Assembly (NCBI RefSeq): GCF_003945595.2
Contig: NW_024104292.1
Location: forward strand, 1,426,001 to 1,490,000
Direction: 5' to 3'
Length of the DNA stretch: 64,000 bases
From: Pipra filicauda
Lineage: Eukaryota; Chordata; Aves; Passeriformes; Pipridae
The position numbers and the translations under genes are program-made. Below the pieces are notes generated by a model. The model searched no databases. It worked only from the letters and a program-made list of their open reading frames with translations, and was not told the DNA's origin. Positions within the stretch are counted from its first letter, which is position 1, and each line of letters starts with the position of its first letter. Positions 48,991 through 59,953 of the stretch are shown one piece after another.

Positions 48991-50219
48991 CTTCTAATAT
49001 CCTACGGCACATCACATTATGAACACATAGTCTTTGCAAACCTTTAAAGCAAATCCAAATTTTCATGTAAATGGTCAGAATGAATTTCTGGTTGCTTTGA
49101 AAATAATGCTACTTCTGATGTGTAACATCAGGCAATCTATGCCTGACTGGAGTATCACGGCTCTCCCTACACACCATCCCACAGCCATTTTCAATTTGAT
49201 AGCTAACAAAGGGGTAGGAGCCTTATGCTCCACAGCAAAACATACAAACTTCCCATTAGTTAAGTAATTTTTGCCCACAGAGTGCCTCCTACATGCAGTC
49301 TTGTGTAGGTCTAATCCCATTCAGTGAGAGAAATGTGAATTCATCCAATAATTTGGTTATTACTAGGTAGTTAATATTAGCTCTTGAATTGCTAAGGGAG
49401 GCAGTGACAAAGTTGTTTTCTAACAAAATCTATTGGACAATGAAAGATGGAGACAGAAAAATAACTGCAGTACCCCATCACTCATAACATACTCACACAA
49501 AAGCCAGGCTGAATCTAGGAAAAAAGAATGATAATAAGTATAACAAAATAGAAGAGAGCAATATTACCTACTTCGAAAAATGTGTTAGTAATGTAATCAA
49601 AATTGCCTTATGCTGTATATAACAATACATGTCAGCTAACCAGTGCTTCTAAGTATATTACTATTTCCCTGGCCAGGAATCTATGCTGATAAGAAATGGC
49701 ATCCCCTCACCCAATAACATAAAACTCACTCATACCCCTACTGCTCCCAGCCCCAAAGAATGGTGTTTCAAAGTGGCTCCTGCATGCACTTTCCTATCTC
49801 AAAAAGAGAAATGCCATTCCAAAAGAAAAAAAAAAATGCTTGGAAATATAAGGATTTTCTCTCTAAGAATAAAATTTTCCTCTTCCCTTTGTCAAAAAAT
49901 TAAATTATGATGGTTTTCAAGCTGACATATCAATTATGATTGGTTGATGGGTCACGCTACATTGCTCTGCAGCAAATCATTAAGCATTAATCTTGGAAAT
50001 TTTAGAGAGAATAAAACAGAGAGACACACACACTCCCTTTCTCTCTTTTCAGTTTTGCTGCAAATTCTGTCCAAAATAAAAAAAGAAAATTCAAAACCAA
50101 AGAAAAACATAATTGCCTCATTCATAGATAATTTAGCTAACATTCACCTAAAACTGGACACACGCACAGTTCTTCAGTAAGGCTGATTATGGGAAGAAAG
50201 TATGTAAGTTGTTTCTTAC

Positions 50220-53200
50220 CTGTAATATGGTAGCTAACCTGCCGATTGACATCAGATGTGTCTTCATCCCGGGTGCTAAGAACAGCCACAACTTCCCCTG
50301 GAGGGTCACTCTCCTTCACTGACCCTCTGTACACCTCGTGCTCAAAGACAGGTGCATTATCATTTATATCTGTCACAGTAACTGAGACCAAGGTGGTTGA
50401 TGATAAGGACAAAGCTTCCCCCAGATCTGAGGCCACCACTGCAAAGGTGAAAGCAGAATCTTTTTCATGGTCCAAATCCTTCAGTGTACTGATCCAGCCA
50501 CTGTTGCTATCAATGGTGAATGCTTCTGTGATCTTCTCCAGCTCCGATTCCACCGCAAGCGTATAGGTGACCTGCCCATTTGCACTTGAGTCTGCATCAA
50601 CCGCTTTAACTTGCATAAGTTTTGTTCCTATAGGCATCCCTTCCATTATTATAGCATCATAGCTGGCTGTTTCAAACACAGGCTTGTTGTCATTTACATC
50701 CAACACCTTCACCTCCACATCCACAGTCAACACAATGTCTACTTTATCTAACTGAATCGTGGCTGCAACTTTGAAGTGAAAAGCAGGATTTATTTCGTGG
50801 TCAAGTCTCTTATCCAATTTTATGAGTCCCGTGTCTTGCTCTATGATGAAAACCCCGTCTTTGTTGTTTTCAGGTAACTCACCATTAACTGTGCTATACA
50901 AAGCACCCTGATTGGGCAAAACATGCAGAATGTCAATAGTACTACCTATGAGGGTGTCTTCTGCTACTGTAAAAGAATACTGGGGTTGAGAAAAAGAAGG
51001 CAAAATAGTCTCTGGGGGTAAAACATGGATGTAGACAGGAATGAGGGAATGCTTTACAGGAATGCCACCATCCACTGCTTTGACAAAGAATGACAGAACT
51101 GTGCTTTTAAGCTGATTAAAGCTACCCTTGGTGACCATCCATCCATTATCTGGATCTATTTCAAGCAGATCAGCTACTGAAACGGAAGCTTCACTATAGA
51201 GAGAATAGGTAATTCTGGAATTGGCTCCATCATCTGGATCTACTGCTTGTACTTGGGTCACCAAGTAACCTTTCCCAACATCTGCTTTGACACTTGCTCT
51301 GTATTCGACCGTCATAAATTGAGGAGCATTGTCATTCTCATCCACTACTATCACTCTCACAGTGCAAAACGTAGTCCTGCCACCTCCGTCGAGGGCTCTC
51401 AAAAATATACCGATATCACTTTCCAGTGGGCTCTCACGGTCTAACCTCTCAGTTGTCAGAATCTGCCCATTGCTATCAATCAAAAATCGGTCCTTGGCGA
51501 AGTCATTTATTATGGAGTAGCTGATCTGGCCATATACACCTGAATCCCCATCTGTTGCCTTCACATGGATTACCTTAGTTCCAGGAGCAGCATTTTCTCT
51601 AACCTCTGCAACATAAACACTCTGCGAAAACACAGGGCTGTAGAGGTTGGCCCCAAGTATCTGAATGTGCACCTGAGCTGTGCTGGTGAACAGCCCGTCT
51701 GACACAGAGACATTTAGGCTGTACATGGGCTCCATTCTCTGTTTGCGATGGTTGGAGAGGGTGATAACACCACTCTTGCTGTCCATAATAAAACTGGTCC
51801 GATCATTTCCTGATAGGATGCTGTATTCCAGTCTGTCAAAATCAGAGCTGTCAGCATCAGAAGCTTGGACACAAGTCACAAAATGACCACGAGGTGCCAG
51901 TTCACTCACATATGATTCATATATTAACTGGTTAAAAACTGGAGGATTGTCATTCATATCCGTTATTGAGATACTAACAAGAACCTCACTGCTTAGTGGT
52001 GGGAACCCATTATCGGTTGCTCTGACTTTCAAGCTGCACTGCTGTATGAGTTCATGATCCAGCATCCGTGCTGTCAAAATTAGGCCACTGCTGCTGTCTA
52101 TATGGAAATAGTCAGTGCTGTTAAAGGTGTCCTGGACTATCTGATACTGTACAATCTTGTTATTGTCAGAGTCAGCATCAGTAGCAACAACTTGCAGTAC
52201 AGGAGTCCCAATCAAAGAAGCTTCGGACAAAGTAGCATTGTAAGCCGACTGATCAAAAACTGGAGGATTATCGTTAACATCATTAATGATCAAGTCCAGA
52301 GTGACCTCAGCTCGAGCACCAGTGAGGGCATCACTGGCTCGCACTGTCAGCTTGAAAAGAGAATTTATTTCATAGTCCAGCGGGCTGATGACACTCAGAA
52401 CTCCAGTATCAAAGTCGATATTGAACTGGTTATAGGGATCTCCATCAACAATGATATAAATGATACCTTGGCCTTCTGGACTGGTTGCATTTATGCTTAA
52501 AATTGGCGTGTGCATTTCTACATCTTCATTCACGGAAGCTGTATAGAAGGGTTTGTCAAATACAGGCATTGCTTTGTTAACAATAGTAATGGGGAGCTCT
52601 ACCGTTGCAGATAATGATGGGTTACCACCGTCTTTTGCAAGAATGACAACCAAGTACTCTATATTAGACAAATCAGAATTGAAGGCTTCTTTTAAAGTGA
52701 CGCTACCAGATCCTCTATCAATTTCAAAATGTCCATAGTCTTCCTTCAGGAGGTATGACACGTCACCATTTTCACCCTTGTCTTTATCAATAGCTGTCAC
52801 TCGATATATCAGGGTACCAGGTTCAGCATCAACTTGCACAGCAGCATAGTATGGAAGCCCTACAAACACTGGGGCGTTGTCATTTATGTCCTCAATGTAA
52901 ACTCTCACCACTACTCGAGCGACGCGAAGGTGATCTAGTTCACGACTTGCTTCCACCACCAGCTCATACAGCTCCTGTTCCTCTCGGTCAAAGGGGATGC
53001 CAGTTGTCTGAATGACTCCTGAGGTGGATTTGATTTTAAATTTGTTTCCTGGGTTTAATATGCTGTATTTCAAAGGCTCGTTGAGGCGGTTACCAACAGC
53101 ATTCACCACAGCGATCTTTGTGATATTGGTGCTGTTTTCTGAGATAGAAGTGGAATAAAAATTTTGTGTGAAATGGAGTCCACTATCCATGGCTTCTTTT

Positions 53201-54293
53201 ACCAATATTGTCACCATAGCAGTGCTATAAAATTTCCCATCTGATACTCTTACTATTAGCATATAATGGTCTTTGGAGAGACTACTGTTTTTAATGGTGA
53301 GTACCCCTGTGCTTGAATCAATTAAAAAATGGTCCATATTGCCTTCAATTATACTAAATGTTAGTTCAGGAGGGATCTCTGAATCTGGGTCTGCAGCCTT
53401 GACTTTGAGAACCTCAACACCAATATATGTGGGTAGGAGCAAAACTGTCTCAAATACGGCCTGGCTGAAGACTGGTGGGTTGTCATTGACATCAGTTACC
53501 TCAATGGTCACTTCAACTGGGCTCTCTGCTGTAAGCTGGGGATTCCCACTGTCTCTAACATGAACGTGGAAATGGAAGTGGGCTATTGTTTCATGATCTA
53601 AATTTGCAATTGTTCTGATTGCACCTGTGCTGGAATCTACTGTGAAATACTTTTTTGCAGTAGATTCAACAATCTGGTAGACAAGCAAAGCATTCTGGTT
53701 GCTATCAGCATCAGTGGCACGTATCACGAGGGGACTGTTATTAGCACTCCGGACTATGCTATTTACAGGAGCAGCTTCGCTTATGCTGCCTGAGTACTGA
53801 GAGAAGAGAAAAACTGGTGGGTTATCATTTTCATCAACAATCTGAATGTTCACTGTGGCATTTGATGCCATGCCTGCCATATTTGTTGCTTGTACGATGA
53901 GCTGATAAGAGGAAGCACGTTCATAATCAAGGGCCTTTTGACTTGTGATCACTCCAGAATACGGGTTTATGGTGAAGGCTCCATCAACATTGCCATCTTT
54001 AACCTCATAAACTAACGTGGACTGACTGATTGCAGAGAGAGAGATGACAGAAGTACCAATATCCACATTTTCATTAACCTCCGCTTGGTATTCTTTTAGA
54101 GTGAATTTAGGGTGGGAGTTATCTGCCATCGTCACGGATATCCGCACAATTGCTGTTGCAGACAGTGCCGGAGAACCTTGATCTGTCACTTTGACTGACA
54201 AAACAAACTGTCCCATTGTGGTTAAGTCTGGCTCCTTGAGTAACGTAATGATGCCTAGAACTGGTTCAATCTTGAATGTGTTTCCCGTATTTC
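50220..54293 (-). CDS. FAT3: FAT3 giant exon C: twelve full cadherin repeats
   Basis: This 4074-bp exon is phase 1 to phase 1 and open for 1358 codons. It starts by completing a repeat ([14 protein letters not shown]). Twelve complete extracellular cadherin repeats of about 105 residues follow, and the exon ends inside a thirteenth (RQVSYHITG). Repeats begin at motifs such as [84 protein letters not shown] and [12 protein letters not shown]. Most linkers are canonical ([36 protein letters not shown]), but four lack DxNDN ([38 protein letters not shown]). Several N-x-S/T glycosylation sites are visible. A single exon of about 4 kb in the middle of the ectodomain is characteristic of the FAT1/FAT3 genes. 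Segments such as [20 protein letters not shown] match remembered FAT3, not FAT1. Acceptor ttttag and donor gtaaga are strong. Confidence 0.96.
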
Positions 54294-57200
54294 CTAAAAC
54301 ACAAATATTGGAATCAGATTAGAAATGAAATATGAAACATTTAATGATAACTTAAACCAGGAGCAATTAGCTGCATTTGTTAAAGGCAGTTACTAAAAAG
54401 ATCCAACAGGTCCAACATAAAAGAATTCTAAAGGCACTTCCAGACTTTCCTTCTGCAGATCGGATATTCAGTAGACGGTAACACGTTCAAAGCATCAGAA
54501 ACTCAGGTGTTGCTATCTATATCTTGATTCTGAGTATTAAAATCTGAGCAAGAGCTGCATGTACATTACTCCTACTGAAGGAAGGAAAAGCATCCCTAAA
54601 TTATAGGAATTAGTCAAATACATGTACACCTAAGGCAAAGAAATGAGATCAGAGGCTAACAAGCCAATTACATGACTAATGGATAACAACTCAGGCTCTT
54701 AATTGAATGGGATATTAAGCAACCATAGAGGAGATTACAGTAGTTCAAGACTCAAAGAACTGAACATAAGAAGGTTAAAGTGGCATTTAGAAAAAATAAA
54801 ACTGAGCAAATACCATACAAAAGAGATTCAAGTGTCTTGTGGCACAAAGGTTTATCATGTGATCTCTGAGGAGAATGAATCCAGATGAATGAGATTTAGC
54901 AGAAAATGTCATGAAATGCTCGTTATAACACGAAACCAAGGATATCACTGACTGCATAAAGGTGAAAACAGTGAGTTTGGATCAGTGACCTTCTTTGGGG
55001 TCCTTATTTCTTTCAGGTCTTTTTGCCAACCTCTTCTTCAGCAATACAGACTCAAAACTTTTTATATGTATCCTTACGCTATAATAAGAGATCATCTTCA
55101 TTAGGCGAACCATGTTTTGTTGGTCCTTTGAGTGCCTGTTTAAAGTAGAGGATGCTGCGTATGTATAAGCATACGGACTCTTTTTCTGAATTTGATTCTA
55201 AATACAAACAGCATATTGAGTTACAGTGATTCCAATCATTATAACATGTTACCTCTATTGCAATTCACATCTTAAAATCTAGAACTGCTTCTAATCTACA
55301 GTCAAGCATCCATCCATGACCTGGAGAGAAATATATCTCAGGTGATGAACAAGAGATTTTCTTTTAACTGTGATTGGTACAGGTGCTGTACACAGAGCAG
55401 TAAATGTGAAAACTGTAGCTGGAATGCCAAATACATGGAATCCTGAATGAAGTGAGGTAGTGTGAACTATTTTTAAGATGTAATTCACTATCTGTTGTAA
55501 TTCTGGGGCAAGGAGGCTAATTTAAGCTACATATTACTGTATGTAGTTCAATAATGGTAGTGGCTTTCTATTTATATCCAGCCTTTCTGATCAGTAAAGT
55601 TTACTCTACTGGCTAAACCAAAAATTGTGCTTTTCACTGAGGAGCTGAATTCTTCCAGAGCTACAAATTCTCATAAAAACCACAGCACCTGTCGCATTTA
55701 CAGACACTACAAATGATGCTGCAGTTATTTTGTCAGTGCTTGCTAATACAAATAATTTTTAGCCCCTGACTGCCTCTGTAAGGCCAGAGCTGGTTCTTCT
55801 CCTTTAACAATTTCTTATGAAATTATACAAAAACTACTTTCTTTACCAATTACTTTCTTCAGATGTAAGATGAGGTAATTCCCCTGAATGACAGGGTTGT
55901 GTACAATCTGAATTCTGCAGTTAAAATCAAAATTATCAACAGCAGATTTTATGGATCATAGAAACTACAGCAGCAGAAGACTGAATTTTGATATATCTGA
56001 GACTGGGACATCCATGGACAATGAAGCTGGAGGAGTGTGGGGATCACAGTAAACAAAGGTTTCAAGTCTGACACTGCAGGGAGAGCTCATGACGAAACAG
56101 AAACAGCCTGTAATGAAAAACAGAGTCTCTAGAAACCATCTAATAGCTAAAGCATCTTTTCTAATCGTAATATTTTTCTGTCTGCATCACGTATGATTCT
56201 ATTACCACTGTAATGGGAACCATACTCCTAACATGTCAGGTTGCTCTTTACATTGTGGTAGCACCTCTATATGATTTGGTTTGGAGCCCATAATAGTAAT
56301 GGGGTGTCAAGAAAAAGCTGGGAATAGCCTTGAAAAACATTGCCCCAGGAACCTAATCCGGTCTGCTCCAAGTTTGTTCTATAAAGGCACAGTGTTGTCC
56401 TGCCTGGGCATGTGTAAAACTTCCCCTGACCTAAGATAGTGAGAAATAACTGGTAAGACCAAATGCGGTGCAAAAGGAAATACTTGTTTTGGAGTGCTAA
56501 CATCTTTGTTGGTCTAATTGCAACACTTATAGGTGCAAAAGACTTCACTTTCTGATTTGCTGAATGTACTCTCCTTCCACAGAGCATACAGGATAACTAC
56601 AGAAAAAAGGTTGCTTGGGTCTTCTCTAAGCGTCAGGTTGTATCAGCTTATTTTAAGGTGTGAGCTTCAATTGTATGAAGTTAAATCAGTATGACATTCT
56701 TAAATATTAGATATTCTTATTTCATTACTTTTTTTTTTTCATTTAGCCTGTTCCTAACTGATGTAAGTCATTGTAACTGTAAAGAAAAGTCTTTACAATA
56801 ATATAGGGACAAATAGTGATACAGTAGGATCAGAGCCTAATACTGGGAAAGGCTTGTGATCTGCTTAATATGGAGACAATCTAAAGTATTTGTGACCTCT
56901 TTTTAGAGAAATATAAGTCTCAAGTTTTGCTTTTATTACAGTGGAAAGATTCACATTACTAATGAAACCCTTCAAAAGTAGAAATGAAACATTAAAGAAC
57001 CCAAAGGTTACAAATTTCTACTTCCTTCTTTCTTTTACCAGGCATCCTTCATGTATATCTCTTAATGGTTTATCTCAGAGATAATTCTTAACTTCAGATT
57101 CATGTGAGCCAGAGAAACTTACACTCACTTGCATATGTGTTAGAGATAATGCAAATGTTTTATTATCATGCTGTTGCACCAGCAGAGGAATTTCTTTTGC

Positions 57201-57948
57201 TGGTACAGATTACATGGCAAATGTAAATATCTAGAGTTTAACAGCAAAAGCAATTTTAATCTGGTGTCATCACATCCTCCCTTAGTTTCAAGAGACCTTG
57301 TGCCATTAAAATGCTATGGCTGTGCTGACAGAAGTTTTCAGCATAGCCCTGGTCTTAGTCTCCGTGCTCCTCTGATCCAAATACTGGCAAAGACACCAGG
57401 AGATACCAGCTGTTGTGACATATTTTTATGGAGCATCCACTGTGTACTACTCTGAAGCCAGCACCCTGAAAACAAGTCACTGGCTGCAATTTTGAATAAC
57501 TATGTTCTGTGATGGCTTTGAACCAATGACTTAGAGGTAACAGGCTCTGTAGCCATCTAGTAAACATGAATCAGTCACAGAATCACAGAATGGTTGGGGT
57601 TGGAAGGGACCACCGGAGGACATCTAGTCCAACCCTCCTGATAAAGCATGCTCACCTACAGCAGGTTGCACAAGATCCCACCCAGGCAGGTTTTGAATAT
57701 CTCTGGAAAAGGAGACTCCACAACCTCTTTGGGCAGCCTATTCCAGAATGAAGTTCTGTTCTGCCAGGCTTTGGGTATAGTAGTTTCAAAATAAAACCGA
57801 AACAACCAACAGAGAAGGTGTCTCCTTCCCCCAGCTGTAGGGGAGAAGGTAGACCAAAGAAGTTTGTGTGTCAAGGTGGACCACTGTCAAAGCACTGCTC
57901 TGCATATGGCATGAATCATGACGCTTCAGTTTCAGCCTCTGTTCTAAC
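54294..57948 (-). other. FAT3: FAT3 intron between exons B and C
   Basis: This 3655-bp intron contains one CR1 fragment (57575-57752). No other feature was recognised. The acceptor of exon C is tttgtgttttag. Confidence 0.8.
57575..57752 (-). mobile_element. CR1 LINE 3' fragment
   Basis: On the plus strand it begins with tcacagaatcacagaatgg, followed by ggttggaagggacc and later aacctctttgggcagcctattccag. This is the reverse complement of the CR1 3' end, so the element lies in minus orientation, the same sense as FAT3. It is 5'-truncated, as nearly all CR1 copies are. The upper boundary is approximate. Confidence 0.85.
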
Positions 57949-58159
57949 CTGCTTCAATAGTGTAGATAAGCTCTGCATTTTCTCCTTTGTCTTTGTCCAA
58001 AGCTGTGACCTGCAAGACTGCTGATCCAACTGCTGCTGATTCAAACACTGAGGCTTCATACAATGGACTGGTAAAGTATGGACTGTGGTCATTGGAGTCT
58101 TCCACGTTTATAATGACTCTGGCCAGGTTTCTTCTATAAGGAAATTCTTGATCTCGGAC
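57949..58159 (-). CDS. FAT3: FAT3 exon B: cadherin repeat junction
   Basis: This 211-bp exon goes from phase 0 to phase 1. It encodes [20 protein letters not shown], then the linker DSNDHSPYF that ends one cadherin repeat. Next come [17 protein letters not shown] and [20 protein letters not shown], the first half of the following repeat (the DKDKGENA motif is the DXD-type calcium site). The splice donor reads AG/gttaga, weaker than the other donors in this gene. The split glycine codon joins exactly to the giant exon below. The DNDN linker is altered to DSNDH but keeps Asp at the first and last of the usual positions. Confidence 0.92.
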
Positions 58160-59677
58160 CTATAGAACAAGTGTATAACACACAACTTGATATTAATCTA
58201 GTAAAACTTCACAAATATTACTCAGATGAGTGTGAACTGCTGCAGTTCTATTTAACACAAAGTAATAAAAAATCCATTTGTCCCAAAGAACAGCCTAAAA
58301 TATATTTCCACACAAGATGGTAGACAGTAAAATTAAAGGACAAGGAAAGAGCTTAGGTATTTCTTTTTTCACTTATGAAAAAATGCATAGCAATTAACCA
58401 TCATGACATGAATTTCTGAAGTGGCAACCACATGACATCTTAAATTTGGGTTTAGGTTTGCAAGAGATACTTTTTTTTTAATACGTGCTAAATAGTAAAG
58501 CATGTGCCTTGCCATTACCTGCTTTACATCATAGAGGCATGTCAGTCTAGTGCTTGTAGCTGCCAATGAACTTCTTCCTTATTATATATGTACATATCTT
58601 TTTGAAGATGATGGCACCAATAGTAAGAAGAGTAGGAATTACCTTACGAAGTGCTGATAATTGACAACAGAGGTATAATTTATCACAGCTGTCTCAACTC
58701 CATACAAAATACCTCAGCACTGCTTCACTGATAATCCTGCCACCACTATCCCCAAAAGTTTGGTTCATCTTAAATAGAGCAAAAAACCTATCAGGTGGAG
58801 ATCAAAACCAAGCATCAGGAAACTACCTCTGTCAGCCATGTCTCTTCGTGATTCAGTTTATAGTCATTTCTTAGTCTGGTCGCCAAAGGACTTGCAGCTT
58901 TTTACTCTGTGAGCTGAGACCACACTCAGCTCCTGCTTGCTGCATCTCACAGCAGCGTCTGCTTTCTAAGGTCCCCTGGCAAGATGCCCCTGTACTTAAC
59001 ACGTCATGAGTTGTTCCACGAGTTAAGTGGTTAAAGCAAATAGCAGAGTACAATGCTTAAACTAACACTGGTTTTTTTTTAATTAAAGAATAAAAAAATA
59101 TATCTCCATAATATACAATCTTCACTTGAAAACAGGCAGACTTATGTTCTGTACCTTAGGCACACCAAGCAAAAATTGGTAATTATCTTTTTTCTGCATA
59201 CCCAAAGATATGGTAATGTAGATAAAAGAAAGCTATTTTGTATATCAACAGTTTATGTACTGAAATAAGTCCATAAAAGTAAGCTATAAAGGAGGGTTGT
59301 ATTCAGAAAGGCTGTAGCGTTCTCCATGGCAAGAAAGCAGTTATCTCCCTGTGAATAACTTCTCAAATAATGTTAAGCCTCACTTCAGAAACTCTGAAAA
59401 TTACCTTGAGGGAGAGGACCAGATGCCAAGAGATTAAATAATTTCCTGCTTGCTCTCCCTTAAGATAGCAAATAACATTCTATACAATGAATTCACAATA
59501 AAGTTTCCCAAAAAGCTGAAATAAAAACTGTAAAATAAATACACAGCAGGGCAGGCAAGATGAAATTACTGACTACTTACTGCTCTAAGAGTCCTTTGCT
59601 CATGCAAAGACTAAGGAATGTATGCACCCGAAGCAGCAGTGATTGTGTCCCGACCCAAGTGAATATTGCATTCTTAC
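58160..59677 (-). other. FAT3: FAT3 intron between exons A and B
   Basis: This 1518-bp AT-rich intron is bounded by gtaaga (donor) and ttctatag (acceptor). I recognise no repeat or extra exon in it. Confidence 0.8.
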
Positions 59678-59953
59678 CATGACATTAAGGATGTGCTTAT
59701 CTTGAGCTTCGTGGTCTAATCTCTCAGCCGTATAGAGCACCCCAGTGCTGGGATCAATTCTGAATTTTCTCATGCTGACTGTATCAATGCTGCTGTGAAT
59801 AGTGTAGCTCAACTTATGCTTCTCATCTCTGTCTATAGCTTCAATTTGCAGAATTTCAGTATCAGGGAGGATGTCCTCCGAAATGGTGACATCGTAACTT
59901 GGCTGAGAGAATTCTGGGCCATTATCATTGTTATCCAACACTTTGATAAGAAC
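59678..59953 (-). CDS. FAT3: FAT3 exon A: end of one cadherin repeat and most of the next
   Basis: This 276-bp exon has 92 codons and starts and ends in phase 0. It begins with the calcium-binding linker [11 protein letters not shown] that closes one extracellular cadherin repeat. It continues through [30 protein letters not shown] and HILNVM, which are the typical A-strand, mid-domain and LDxE motifs of the next repeat. FAT3 is a very large type I membrane protocadherin that acts in neuron-neuron adhesion and in planar and dendrite polarity; this part is extracellular. Acceptor ctgtag and donor gtaaga are both good. The next exon continues in frame with VRDQEFP. The FAT3 assignment rests on close resemblance to remembered mammalian FAT3, and FAT1 is the main alternative. 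Confidence 0.92.

Larger units (their letters stand above)
42883..50219 (-). other. FAT3: FAT3 intron between exons C and D
   Basis: This 7337-bp AT-rich intron contains a MIR-like relic near 48.9 kb, a (TA)n run at 47923-47940, a short (CTCC)n run at 46774-46794 and a (GGAA)n microsatellite at 43677-43722. No alternative exon was recognised. Confidence 0.8.

Noticed and set aside
50246..53563. Plus-strand open frames opposite the giant exon (for example 52102-52500 and 50246-50566)
   Set aside because: They are antisense shadows of the cadherin-coding strand, with no domain or codon signal of their own.
50220..54293. FAT1 as the identity of the gene
   Set aside because: FAT1 has a similar giant exon, but the linker series and segments such as [19 protein letters not shown] and the [13 protein letters not shown] fit FAT3 as I remember it. 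This was not verified by alignment.
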